From Deltaproteobacteria bacterium (GTDB taxonomy: Bacteria; Myxococcota_A; Polyangia; Polyangiales; JADJMO01): a stretch of 33,931 nt of DNA. The notes beneath the pieces are model-generated. The model did not search any database. It saw only the letters and a program-made list of their open reading frames with translations, and was not told the origin of the DNA. The DNA is taken from the NCBI GenBank assembly GCA_022843175.1, contig JALHOE010000085.1, forward strand, positions 1 to 33,931. The letters are read 5' to 3'. Position numbers and translations under genes: made by a program. Positions 7,955 through 16,136 of this stretch are shown here, one piece after another. How positions within the stretch are numbered: the stretch's first letter is position 1; the number at the start of each line of letters is the position of its first letter.

Positions 7955-8630
7955 GCTTCGCGGAGCACGTCAGCGCACGCTCGAGCCGATCGAGATAGGC
8001 GCCGCGCCGAATCTCGGTGCACCCGAGCGACAGCAGGTGATCGTTCATCACCTGCACGTCGAACAGGACGAAGCCGCCGGCCCGCAGCTGCTCGACGAGG
8101 GAGGCGAACGCGATCTTCGACGCGTCGGTCCGGCGATGAAACATGGACTCGCCGGCGAAGAGCCCGCCGATCGCGACCCCGTAGATCCCCCCGACCAGCG
8201 CGTCGCTCTCCCAGACCTCGACGCTGTGGGCCCAGCCCAGGCGATGGAGCGCCGCGTACCCCTCGACCATCTCCGGGGTGATCCACGTGCCGTCGGGGCG
8301 GGTCTCGCCACACGCGCGCATCGTCTCCTCGAACGCGGTGTCGAGGGTGACGCGGTAGGGGTGTCGCCGCAGCGTCCGGCGCAGGCTCCGCGACCAGTGG
8401 GGCTCTTCCTCCAGCGGGAAGATCGCGCGCGGATCGGGGCTGCACCACGGTACGAGCGATCGCGACTGCGGCCACGGGAAGATCCCCTTGCGATACGCCG
8501 CGAGCAGAGTGCCCGGCGAGAAATCCACGCCCACCGCGAGGATCTCACGGCGGCCCGCGCGTCGCGGCTCGGGAAAGGTCACCCGGGTCGGCGGCGGCTC
8601 GATTGGAGGATAGGGAGGCACTTCCACCAT
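7941..8630 (-). CDS. aat: leucyl/phenylalanyl-tRNA--protein transferase
   Basis: The 229-residue product transfers Leu or Phe from charged tRNA to the N-terminus of proteins that begin with Arg or Lys. This marks them for ClpS and ClpAP degradation (the bacterial N-degron pathway, cytoplasm). Family signatures are visible in order: YRKGIFPW, the SPDPRAIFPL segment, GTWITPEMVEGY, GGIYGVAIGGLFAGESMF and the DASKIA helix near residue 170. The length agrees with the family (about 230). The ATG at 8630 gives a Pro-rich N-terminus of about 25 residues before the conserved part; internal starts are possible. Its start lies only 20 bases from the divergent start of the cysteine-repeat gene, so one or both promoters must lie inside coding sequence. 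Confidence 0.96.
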   Translation of the reverse strand: MVEVPPYPPIEPPPTRVTFPEPRRAGRREILAVGVDFSPGTLLAAYRKGIFPWPQSRSLVPWCSPDPRAIFPLEEEPHWSRSLRRTLRRHPYRVTLDTAFEETMRACGETRPDGTWITPEMVEGYAALHRLGWAHSVEVWESDALVGGIYGVAIGGLFAGESMFHRRTDASKIAFASLVEQLRAGGFVLFDVQVMNDHLLSLGCTEIRRGAYLDRLERALTCSAKLTDT

Positions 8631-8650
8631 TTACGGTACACTCTTCTCCA

Positions 8651-10414
8651 ATGGTTCGACGTTGGGTTGCCGCGGCTGCTCTTATTCTTGTGTCGTTCGG
8701 CGCCGTGCATATGGCGTGTCTCGACAGCGCCGGCTTGGCGGTCGACGTCGACGCAGCGGTCGACGCGGTGACCGACGTCTCCGGCGAGAGCGGCGCTGGT
8801 TGCGCCGGCGGCGGCACCAAGTGCGGCGACATCTGCGTCGACACCTCGCGCAACCCGGGCCACTGCGGCACCTGCGGCAACAAGTGCGCCGATGGTGAGC
8901 TGTGCTCGTTCGGCGAGTGCAACGGCTTCTGCAAGGGCGGCACGATCGAGTGCAACAAACTCTGCGTCGACACCGCGGTCGATCCCCTCAACTGCGGCTC
9001 GTGCGGCAACAAGTGTCCGGACGGCGAGTTCTGCTCGGCGGGCAAGTGCGGCGTGTCGTGCGGCGGCGGCACCAAGCTGTGCGGCACCAGCTGCGTCGAC
9101 ACCACGAAGGACTCGGGCCACTGCGGCGTCTGCGGAAACGCCTGCTCCGGCGGTCAGGTCTGCGTCAGCGGCACGTGTCAGGTCTCGTGCGGCCCCGGCA
9201 CCGTCAAGTGCGGCACCACCTGCGTCGATACCAGCAGCAACCCGATCCACTGCGGCGGGTGTAGCAAGCCATGCCCGACGGGGCAGGTCTGCAGCGCCGG
9301 CCTCTGCCAGCTCAGCTGTTCGGGCGGCACCACCAAGTGCGGCTCCACCTGCGTCGACATCGCGACCAACCCGGCGCACTGCGGCGGCTGCGCCAAGCCT
9401 TGCGCCGCGGGCCTCGTGTGCTCGGGCGGCTTCTGCAACCTGTCGTGCTCGGGTGGCACCACGCGCTGCGGCTCGCTGTGCGTGAACCTCGCCAAGGATC
9501 CGACGAACTGCGGCGGCTGCGGCATCACGTGTACGGCCGGCCAGGTGTGCACGGCCACCGGTTGCCAGCTCACCTGCGCGGGCGGCACCACCAAGTGCGG
9601 CGCGGCGTGCGTCGACACCACGCGCGATCCGGCCAACTGCGGCGGCTGCGGGGTCGCCTGTCCGAGCGGCCAGGTCTGCAGCGGCAGCACGTGCTCGCTC
9701 GTGTGCAGCGGCGGCGCCACCAAATGCGGCACGCTCTGCGTCGACACCAAGACCGACCCGGCCAACTGCGGCATGTGCGCCAAGGCCTGCGCCGCGGGCG
9801 AGACCTGCGCGGCGAGCGCGTGCTCGCTGATGTGCAGCGGCGGCGCCACCAAGTGCGGCTCCGCATGCGTCGACACCAAGACCGACCCGGCCAACTGCGG
9901 CATGTGCGGCAAGGTCTGCGCCGCGGGCGAGACCTGCAGCGCCGGCGCGTGCGCGCTCGTCTGCCCCCCGGGCACGACCAAGTGCGGCACCTCGTGCGTC
10001 GACACGACCAGCAACCCCGCCGCCTGCGGCGCGACCTGCACGCCGTGCGCACCCGGTCAGAGCTGCGTTGGGGGCGTGTGCTCGCTGGTCTGCGCCGGCG
10101 GCACCACCCCGTGCGGCTCTGCGTGCGTCGACATCAACAACGACCCGAACAACTGCAACGGCTGCACGCTCAAGTGCACGGCGCCCACCAACGCGCTCCC
10201 GGTGTGCAGCGCCAAGGCCTGCACCTTCGCGTGCATCGCGGGCTACGCGGACTGCAACGCCAGCGCGACCGACGGCTGCGAGGTCAACCTCCGCAACGAC
10301 GCCAACCACTGCGGCGTCTGCGGCAACAAGTGCACCGGCATGGACGTGTGCAACGCGGGCGTCTGCGGCCCGGCCCCGGTCGTCGACGCCGGCAGCGACG
10401 CCGACGGCGGCTGA
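8651..10414 (+). CDS. secreted cysteine-rich tandem-repeat protein (MXAN_6577-like)
   Basis: This 587-residue exported protein has a hydrophobic leader at residues 4-19 and a Cys at 23. The residues before that Cys (His-Met-Ala) do not fit a good lipobox, so cleavage may be by ordinary signal peptidase. After a short Asp/Val-rich linker it is built of about 12 units of about 42 residues, with the consensus CxGGTxKCG-xxCVDTxxDPxNCGxCGxxC-xxGxxCxxGxC, each with eight or so cysteines. This matches the cysteine-rich proteins common in myxobacteria and is distantly like plant Stig1 repeats. The last unit is more divergent (ADCNASATDGCEVN). The cysteines probably form disulfides, giving a stiff rod on the surface or in the matrix. 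Molecular function is unknown. It is sometimes misnamed tryptophan synthase in databases; nothing supports that. Confidence 0.85.
   Translation: MVRRWVAAAALILVSFGAVHMACLDSAGLAVDVDAAVDAVTDVSGESGAGCAGGGTKCGDICVDTSRNPGHCGTCGNKCADGELCSFGECNGFCKGGTIECNKLCVDTAVDPLNCGSCGNKCPDGEFCSAGKCGVSCGGGTKLCGTSCVDTTKDSGHCGVCGNACSGGQVCVSGTCQVSCGPGTVKCGTTCVDTSSNPIHCGGCSKPCPTGQVCSAGLCQLSCSGGTTKCGSTCVDIATNPAHCGGCAKPCAAGLVCSGGFCNLSCSGGTTRCGSLCVNLAKDPTNCGGCGITCTAGQVCTATGCQLTCAGGTTKCGAACVDTTRDPANCGGCGVACPSGQVCSGSTCSLVCSGGATKCGTLCVDTKTDPANCGMCAKACAAGETCAASACSLMCSGGATKCGSACVDTKTDPANCGMCGKVCAAGETCSAGACALVCPPGTTKCGTSCVDTTSNPAACGATCTPCAPGQSCVGGVCSLVCAGGTTPCGSACVDINNDPNNCNGCTLKCTAPTNALPVCSAKACTFACIAGYADCNASATDGCEVNLRNDANHCGVCGNKCTGMDVCNAGVCGPAPVVDAGSDADGG
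9702..9959 (+). repeat. near-identical 129-base tandem duplication inside the cysteine-repeat gene
   Basis: The units at 9702-9830 and 9831-9959 are nearly the same at the DNA level, including a long identical central block that encodes CVDTKTDPANCGMC. Other repeats in the gene have drifted much further. This suggests recent duplication by unequal recombination or slippage and implies that repeat number can change. Confidence 0.8.
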
Positions 10415-10415
10415 C

Positions 10416-11374
10416 CTACTGCGCGGCGGGCTTGGGCGGCGTGGACCTCGCGCGGGGCGGGGGCGGCGTGTCCTTCCCCGGCTCCTTCTGCTGCTCGTCG
10501 ATCTCGAGGTCGGACTTGCCGCGCTTCTTGGCGCGCGCGAGCGCCGCAGCGGCCCGCTCCATCACGTCGCCGCCGCTCTCGCCGGACGGTGGGATCCACA
10601 CCGCGGCGCCGATCGTCACCGACACGTCGCGCTTCTCGCCGACCTCGATGGGCTTGCTCGACACCGCCTCGGCCATGCGTTGCGCGACGACCCGCGCGCC
10701 GTGCGCATCGGCGCCGGGGATGAGCAGGGCGAACTCATCGCTCTGAAAACGCGCCAGCAGATCGTACTCGCGTCGGCCCTCGCGGAGCCGGTCGGCGATC
10801 TGCTCGAGCACCTCGTCGCCGCGGGGATCCCGAACTCGGTGTTGATCGCCGAGAAGTCGTCGACGTCGATGCGCAGCACCGCGTAGCTGTCCCAGGCGCG
10901 CGCGGCGCGTCCGTGCTCGCGATCGAGCTCCTCGCCGAAGCGGCGGCGGTTGGGCAGCTGGGTGAGCGCGTCGATCGCGGTGATCTGCTCGAGGCGCTGG
11001 AGGAGCTGCGACGAGCGGCGTTCGGCCGAGCGCTCGCGGGTGATGTCGCGGGCGATCCCGATGAAGCCGCCGGCGACGGGGATGACGCGGAAGCGCACCA
11101 CTCGGAACATCGGGCGCTTGAGCTCGAGCTCGGCGATCTCGCCCTCGTGCTCGTGCGCCTGCTTGACGAGCGCGACGAACGCCTCCGGCTCCTCGCACGC
11201 CGACGCGAGGAGCTCGAGCACGTCGGCCTCGGGGCCGTCGTGCAACGCCGCGCGCTCGACGCCGAAGATCTCGCCGATGCGGCGGCCAACCAGCGCGCAC
11301 TTGCGGTCTTTGTTGAAGAGGATGAAGCCCTCGTCCGCACCCTCGAACACTGCGCTCAGGGTCTCCTCGTGCAT
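10416..11374 (-). pseudogene. PAS-GGDEF protein gene with a one-base frameshift and degenerate active site
   Basis: Read on the minus strand from the ATG at 11374, the frame encodes a PAS-like sensor domain (about residues 1-115) and the start of a GGDEF domain, including ITAIDALTQLPNRRRF and DVDDFSAINTEFG. Near 10817-10824 the frame breaks. One extra base there would restore FGIPAGDEVLEQIADRL, and the other frame then runs to a stop at 10416. Diguanylate cyclases make cyclic di-GMP from two GTP. Here the GGDEF signature is QSDEF (10731-10745), so activity is doubtful even without the frameshift. The product-binding RxxD site is intact (REYD, 10761-10772) at the usual five-residue spacing, as in domains that only sense cyclic di-GMP. 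The gene starts 12 bases after recQ and is probably co-transcribed with it. The frameshift could be a sequencing error. Confidence 0.8.
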
Positions 11375-11386
11375 GAGGAGAAAGTA

Positions 11387-13297
11387 TCAGACTCGCGCGT
11401 CGAGGTGACGGCGCACCACGTCGAGGAACCCGTCGCCGTAGGTTTCCACACGATATGGGCCCATGCCGGGCACCGCGAGCAGGGCGTCCTCGGAGCGGGG
11501 CTTTTGCTCGGCGATCGCGAGGAGCGTGGCGTCGGGGGCGATGACGTAGGCCGGGACGCGCCGGTCGCGGGCGACCTCGCCGCGATGGAGGCGGAGCGCC
11601 TCGTACAACCCGGGGTCGGAGCTCGTCCGGGGGGTGGCCTTCGACTTGCGCTCCCGACGCTCGCGCTTCGGCGTGGGCTCGCTCGGGAGGCGCAGGCGGA
11701 CCGCGCCGTCGCCCTTCATGATCTTCCATCCGGGCTCGGTGACGAAGGGCACCGGATGCTCGGTGGGTGTCAGATCGACCCACCCGGCGGCGAGCAACGC
11801 GCGGAGCAACGCGACGATCCATGCCTGCGAGCGGTGGGAGAGGAGCCCGAACGTGGACAGCTGATCGAAGCCGAACTTCTCGGTGCGCGCGGTGCGGTCG
11901 CCCCGCAGCATGTCGGCGACGGCGACCATGCCCGCCCGCTGCTTCGCGCGCGCGACGCCGGCGAGCGCCTTGCGCACCTCGATCGCGACGTCCTCGGAGG
12001 CTTCCTCGAGGTCTCCCTCGTCGTCGAGCGCTTCGCACACGTCGCAGTGGCCGCAGCCGCCGAGGATCTCGCGCTCGTCGCCGAAGTAACGAAGGATGAA
12101 GTCGTGGCGGCACGTCCGCGCGTCGAGATAGCGGAGCAGCTCGCGAAACAAGCCCCACGCGCGCGCCGCGGCCTCGGGCGGCGCCGGGCCGTCGATGCTC
12201 GACTCGCACAGGCGCCGGCGGAGCTGCACGTCGCTCGAGCTGCACAAGAGGACGCCGTGCGCGTCGTTGCCGTCGCGGCCGGCGCGCCCGACCTCCTGGT
12301 AGTAGGCCTCGAGCGACGCCGGGGGCTGGGCGTGCACGACCACGCGCACGTCCGCGCGATCGATGCCCATGCCGAAGGCGTTGGTGGCCGCGACGACCGC
12401 GAGCTCCCCGTCTGCGAAGCGCGCGTTGACCCGGGCGCGAACCGACGAGTCGAGCCCCGCGTGGTAGGCCGCGGCGTTGAAGCCTGCTTTGATCAGATCG
12501 GCCGCCATCTGCTCGGTGCCGCGGCGGGTCGCGCAGTAGACGATCGCGGTCCCGGTCGGCGCGCGCGCCGAGCCGAGCGCCTGCTCGAGCGCCTTCATCA
12601 CCTTGGTGCGCGCCTCCTTCGGTCCGTCGACCGAGAAGGCCTCGAGGTGCAGGTTCGGGCGCGCGAACCCGCGGAGCACCTCGTGCGCGCCGTCGAGGTT
12701 GAGCCGCTTGCGGATCTCCTCGCGCACGCGCGGCGTGGCCGTGGCGGTGCAGGCGAGGACCCGCTCCGGCTTCAGGCGCGCGAGCACCTCGCCGATGCGC
12801 AGGTAGTCCGGCCGGAAGTCGTGGCCCCAGTGCGAGATGCAGTGCGCCTCGTCGATGGCGACCATGCTCACCTCGCAGCTGGCGAGGAACTCGAGGAACC
12901 ACTCCGAGGCGAGCCGCTCCGGCGCGCAGTACAGGAGCTTGAGTCGGCCCTCGTGGGCGTCGCGGATGCGCGCGCGTCGCTCGTCCGGGCCGAGGGTCGA
13001 CGCGAGGAACGCCGCGGGGATGCCCCGCGCGTTGAGCGCTCGGACCTGGTCCTCCATGAGCGCGATCAGCGGCGAGATCACCAGGGTGACCCCGGGCAGA
13101 ACCGCGGCCGGGAGCTGATACGTGAGCGACTTACCGCCGCCGGTCGGGGCGACGACCAGGACGCGACGAGGCCCCTCGAGCAGCGCGTCGATCGCTTCGC
13201 GCTGCCAGGGGCGGAAGGCGGGGAGCTGAAAGCGCGTCCGGAGGACTTCGTCGAGGTCGGTCGTCACGAGCGGGAGAATTGGCTGTAGCACGAGCAT
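11387..13297 (-). CDS. recQ: ATP-dependent DNA helicase RecQ
   Basis: This 636-residue 3'-to-5' DNA helicase acts in recombination and fork repair. Visible motifs in order: PTGGGKS (Walker A) near 51, DEAHCISHWGHDFRPDY near 149, TATATP, and the second RecA lobe with FGMGIDRADVR and YYQEVGRAGRDG. After that comes the RecQ zinc site CRHDFILRYFGDE followed by CGHCDVC, a winged-helix region, and a C-terminal HRDC domain (about 560-636). I chose the ATG at 13297, after which conserved sequence starts within 20 residues. A longer open frame upstream is low-complexity Arg/Ser sequence antisense to the next gene and is not believable. A 100-base gap separates it from the divergent metallophosphoesterase. 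A PAS-GGDEF gene follows 12 bases downstream. Confidence 0.95.
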   Translation of the reverse strand: MLVLQPILPLVTTDLDEVLRTRFQLPAFRPWQREAIDALLEGPRRVLVVAPTGGGKSLTYQLPAAVLPGVTLVISPLIALMEDQVRALNARGIPAAFLASTLGPDERRARIRDAHEGRLKLLYCAPERLASEWFLEFLASCEVSMVAIDEAHCISHWGHDFRPDYLRIGEVLARLKPERVLACTATATPRVREEIRKRLNLDGAHEVLRGFARPNLHLEAFSVDGPKEARTKVMKALEQALGSARAPTGTAIVYCATRRGTEQMAADLIKAGFNAAAYHAGLDSSVRARVNARFADGELAVVAATNAFGMGIDRADVRVVVHAQPPASLEAYYQEVGRAGRDGNDAHGVLLCSSSDVQLRRRLCESSIDGPAPPEAAARAWGLFRELLRYLDARTCRHDFILRYFGDEREILGGCGHCDVCEALDDEGDLEEASEDVAIEVRKALAGVARAKQRAGMVAVADMLRGDRTARTEKFGFDQLSTFGLLSHRSQAWIVALLRALLAAGWVDLTPTEHPVPFVTEPGWKIMKGDGAVRLRLPSEPTPKRERRERKSKATPRTSSDPGLYEALRLHRGEVARDRRVPAYVIAPDATLLAIAEQKPRSEDALLAVPGMGPYRVETYGDGFLDVVRRHLDARV

Positions 13298-13397
13298 GCC
13301 GGGGCTCGATCCGGCGCGCGCTCCGGTTGCGTACGCCGCCCAATCCGCCCGTCGCGCGAGCGAACTCCCCGAAGCGTGCACCGAGCGCGCGTTGCCC

Positions 13398-14486
13398 ATG
13401 CCGCCGCCGCGTGCTTCCTTCGATCGCGTGAGGCGCCTGCTGATCTTCGCGCTCTTGTTCTCGTGCTTGCGGGTCGCGTCTCCTCGCGTCGAGCGCGACC
13501 GCGCGGTCGGGCTCGCGGCGGAGCGGGGGGTGTCGGTCGAGGTGCGGGGGGGCCTCGGCGCCGTGCGCGCGCTCGACGCAGACACGCTGCGCATCTGGGC
13601 CAACGCGCCGGCGCTTCACCTCACCGTCTCGGCGAGCCCGCGTCCGTTCACGATCCGGGTCGACAACGTCCTCCCCACAACCCGCTCCGCGCCGGTCGCC
13701 GGGCGGCCGCTCGCGCGCCCGACCTCGTTCGAGATCCGCGTCCGCCCCGAGGACTTTACCGGGGGCCGCCTCGAGCTCGACGTGGGCGACCTCGAGCCCG
13801 AGAGCACGCCGTTCCGGTTCCTCATGTATGCCGACGTCCAAGAGGCGATCGATCGCGTGCAGGACGTGTATCGACGCATGCGCGAGGCCGGCGGCCGCTT
13901 CGCGATCTGCGCGGGCGACCAGACCACGCATGGCGGTCGCGACGAGCTGGAGCGCTTCGAGCTCGAGCTGCAGACGCTGGACATGCCGGTCTACATGACG
14001 CTCGGCAACCACGAGCTCGGTCGACCGGAGGTCCCCTACCACGACTACTTCGGTCGCGGCTCCTCGTCGTTCTTGTTCCATGGGGCGCGCTTCACGCTGC
14101 TCGACTCCGCGAGCGCGACGCTCGACCCCGAGGTGTACGACTGGCTCGACGAGTGGCTGCTCGCGGGACGCGAGGGCCTGCACATCGTGTCGATGCACAT
14201 CCCGCCGCTCGATCCGGTCGGCGTGCGCAGCGGCTCGTTCGCGAGCCGCAACGAGGCCAACAAGCTCCTCGCGAAGCTCGCCGCCGGGCGCGTCGACCTC
14301 ACGCTCTACGGTCACGTCCACTCGTACTACGCGTTCAGCAACGCGGAGATCCCCGCGTTCATCGCGGGCGGCGGTGGCGCGATCCCCGAGCGGATGGACG
14401 GCGTGGGCCGGCACTTCCTCGCCGTCGACGTCGACCCGCGCGCTCAGTCGCACGTCACGACGCTCGTCCGCGTCGACGGCGAATAA
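13398..14486 (+). CDS. exported metallophosphoesterase with an altered first motif
   Basis: This 362-residue protein has an N-terminal signal-like segment (about residues 11-27), an Ig-like beta region (about 45-130), and a calcineurin-type phosphoesterase domain from about 138. Motifs seen: D146-V-Q148 in place of the usual DxH, AGDQ with D174, GNHE at 203-206, MHIPP and YGHVH. All metal ligands except the first histidine are present. Such enzymes cleave phosphomonoesters or diesters with two metals; acid-phosphatase-like and CpdA-like members are close in layout. The His-to-Gln change may alter the metal or weaken activity. The ATG at 13398 fits a leader; a GTG at 13428 would give a shorter one starting at the Arg-Arg-Leu-Leu stretch. 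It reads away from recQ. Substrate unknown. Confidence 0.85.
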   Translation: MPPPRASFDRVRRLLIFALLFSCLRVASPRVERDRAVGLAAERGVSVEVRGGLGAVRALDADTLRIWANAPALHLTVSASPRPFTIRVDNVLPTTRSAPVAGRPLARPTSFEIRVRPEDFTGGRLELDVGDLEPESTPFRFLMYADVQEAIDRVQDVYRRMREAGGRFAICAGDQTTHGGRDELERFELELQTLDMPVYMTLGNHELGRPEVPYHDYFGRGSSSFLFHGARFTLLDSASATLDPEVYDWLDEWLLAGREGLHIVSMHIPPLDPVGVRSGSFASRNEANKLLAKLAAGRVDLTLYGHVHSYYAFSNAEIPAFIAGGGGAIPERMDGVGRHFLAVDVDPRAQSHVTTLVRVDGE

Positions 14487-14601
14487 AACGCCCGGCGTTC
14501 GCCTGCTCGCGCGGCCTTTCGCCGCGTCGACCCGAGCGCCCCGGACGGCGCGCAATTTCCCGCTGTAGACGGCCAGTTGTCGCCGGCGTTTCATACGACG
14601 A

Positions 14602-15024
14602 ATGGAGGGGGCGGGGGCTTCTACATTGCGTTGGAGCGATCGCTCGGCGTTGGTCCTCGTCCGTGACGACGACCTGCGCGAGACGATCGCGACCCTGGTC
14701 GGCGAGCTGAGCTGCTTCGTCGTCGCGACCGCGGCCGATCTGGCCGAAGCGCGGCGCATTATCGCGAGCACGCCCCCGTCCGTGATCATCGTCGCGCCGA
14801 GGTGGCTCGACGCCGACGTCGCCGCGCTCCTTCGCGAGCTGCCGGGCGACGATCCGGCGATCGTCGTGATCGCCGCGAGCGACCGCGCGCCGCTGCACGA
14901 GAACGCGATCGTCGTCACGGCGCCGTTCGACGTCGAGGCCCTGCTCGCCGCGATCGAGGACGCCCTCTCCAGCGCCCGCACCTCGCGGACGCGGATCGCC
15001 GTGGCCCAGCCGCCCGGGGGCTGA
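14602..15024 (+). CDS. receiver-like protein without the phospho-acceptor aspartate
   Basis: This 140-residue protein has the strand and helix pattern of a response-regulator receiver domain: an opening strand ALVLV followed by an acidic Asp-Asp-Asp cluster, and a third strand VIIVAPRWLD. Where the phosphorylated Asp should stand the sequence has Ala-Pro. Near the end, TAPFD replaces the conserved Lys-Pro. It has no output domain. It would therefore be an unphosphorylated (pseudo) receiver acting by protein contact, if it is expressed. The ATG at 14602 leads into a Gly-rich stretch. A TTG at 14626, eight bases after a GGGGG run, is an alternative start closer to the domain edge. It stands between the metallophosphoesterase and dCMP deaminase genes, with no link that I can infer. 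Confidence 0.65.
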   Translation: MEGAGASTLRWSDRSALVLVRDDDLRETIATLVGELSCFVVATAADLAEARRIIASTPPSVIIVAPRWLDADVAALLRELPGDDPAIVVIAASDRAPLHENAIVVTAPFDVEALLAAIEDALSSARTSRTRIAVAQPPGG

Positions 15025-15064
15025 CCTCTACCCCCCCGCGAGCGGGCTTGATACGACCGGCGCC

Positions 15065-15514
15065 ATGAGCGCACCCGAAGCAGCGCACGCGCCCCGCGCG
15101 AGCTGGGACGAATACTTCATGAACATCGCGCGCGAGGTCGCCACCCGCGCGACGTGCAATCGCAAGCACGTGGGCGCGGTGATCGTGCGCGAACGAAGCA
15201 TCCTCGCGACCGGCTACAACGGCTCGATCGCCGGGCTGCCCCACTGTGACGAGGAGGGGCACTTGATGGAAGACGGCCACTGCGTCCGCACCATCCACGC
15301 CGAGGCCAACGCAGTGATTCAGGCCGCGCGCAACGGCGTGCGCATCGACGGCGCGATGATCTACGTAACCGCGTCGCCCTGTTTCGGTTGCTTCAAGCTT
15401 CTCGCCAACGCCGGCATCAAGCGGATCGTGTACGGCGAGTTCTACCGCGACCAACGCAGCATCGAGTTCGCACAGCGCCTCGGGATCGAGCTGATCGAGG
15501 GCCGCGCGCAGTAG
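15065..15514 (+). CDS. dCMP deaminase family protein
   Basis: This 149-residue zinc deaminase probably converts dCMP to dUMP for thymidylate synthesis. Catalytic site: HAE at 78-80 with the proton-shuttling Glu80, and PCFGC with Cys106 and Cys109 as zinc ligands. The GYNGS segment at 50-54 and the HC at 60-61, with further Cys31, His72 and Cys73, match the second zinc site seen in dCMP deaminases of the ComEB type. The length is normal. The stop is 22 bases from the convergent end of the small lipoprotein gene. Substrate is assigned by family only; a tRNA or riboflavin role is less likely given the second zinc site. Confidence 0.92.
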   Translation: MSAPEAAHAPRASWDEYFMNIAREVATRATCNRKHVGAVIVRERSILATGYNGSIAGLPHCDEEGHLMEDGHCVRTIHAEANAVIQAARNGVRIDGAMIYVTASPCFGCFKLLANAGIKRIVYGEFYRDQRSIEFAQRLGIELIEGRAQ

Positions 15515-15536
15515 GGCTCCCGTGAGATGAAGCTCC

Positions 15537-16070
15537 TCAGTTCGCTGCGATCACCTTGACCGGCGCAGCCGCGTCGTCGGGCACCCGTGCTTCGGCGATG
15601 GCGGCGCGCAGCAGCGGCGCGGCCTCGGCGCCGGTCACTCGACTCGCGCGGAACAAGCCGCGGCACTGGGGCGTGGTCGCCGGGATCGGGAGCTTCATGC
15701 GGAGGAAGGCCTCGGCGCGAAACATGATGGTCACCTCGCCGCAGCGTGATTTGGAGCCGGGGCCGATCGAGGCGTCGAGCGAGACGAGCGACGCGCGAGC
15801 CAGATCGAGGCGGCCGTCGATGCGCGGCCAGCGTGCGAGGAGCTGCTCGCCGCCGCGGACCTCGTGCAGCCATCGCTCGAGAACGACGGGGGCCTCGCGC
15901 GCAGGGGCTCCCGCGACGGCGCCGATGACCTCGGCGAGCGAACCGGTGGGGAGCGCCGCGAGCTGCACCTTCGTCTCGTGATCGTGGCCGTCGGGATCGG
16001 TGGCCCCGTCTGCCTCGCCACAACCGGTGGCGAGACAACAAAGGACTACCCCGAGCACGGACCTGCGCAT
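15537..16070 (-). CDS. small lipoprotein of unknown function
   Basis: This 177-residue protein starts with a clear lipoprotein signal: Met-Arg-Arg, a hydrophobic core, then LATGC at about residues 14-18. An Asp/His-rich stretch follows, then a domain with two cysteines in the contexts KSRCGEV and TPQCRGL, which may form a disulfide. I do not recognise the family. The frame extends 15 codons further upstream, but the ATG at 16070 gives the standard leader. It follows the aminotransferase gene by 66 bases on the same strand. Confidence 0.75.
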   Translation of the reverse strand: MRRSVLGVVLCCLATGCGEADGATDPDGHDHETKVQLAALPTGSLAEVIGAVAGAPAREAPVVLERWLHEVRGGEQLLARWPRIDGRLDLARASLVSLDASIGPGSKSRCGEVTIMFRAEAFLRMKLPIPATTPQCRGLFRASRVTGAEAAPLLRAAIAEARVPDDAAAPVKVIAAN

Positions 16071-16136
16071 TGCGAGGCCCAGGGGGGCGAGAAACATACC
16101 GCGCGGGACGAGCACAAAAGACTCGTCGCGACCACG

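Noticed and set aside
8800-10390. CRISPR array suggested by regular repeats
   Set aside because: Repeats are 120-130 bases, in frame, and encode a cysteine-rich unit; there are no unique spacers.
10416-11374. Active diguanylate cyclase
   Set aside because: QSDEF replaces GGDEF and the frame is broken near 10820.
10913-13288. 791-codon plus-strand open frame antisense to recQ and the GGDEF gene
   Set aside because: Mirror of codon bias on the coding strand; recQ motifs are unambiguous on the minus strand.
13297-13603. Longer N-terminus for RecQ
   Set aside because: The added residues are Ser/Arg-rich, antisense to the next gene, and RecQ begins naturally at the ATG at 13297.
14487-14601. 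Terminator at AACGCC-C-GGCGTT after the metallophosphoesterase
   Set aside because: A one-base loop is not a stable hairpin and no T-run follows.
13131-15074. 647-codon minus-strand open frame antisense to the metallophosphoesterase
   Set aside because: No family-like sequence, Arg-rich; the plus-strand genes have catalytic motifs.
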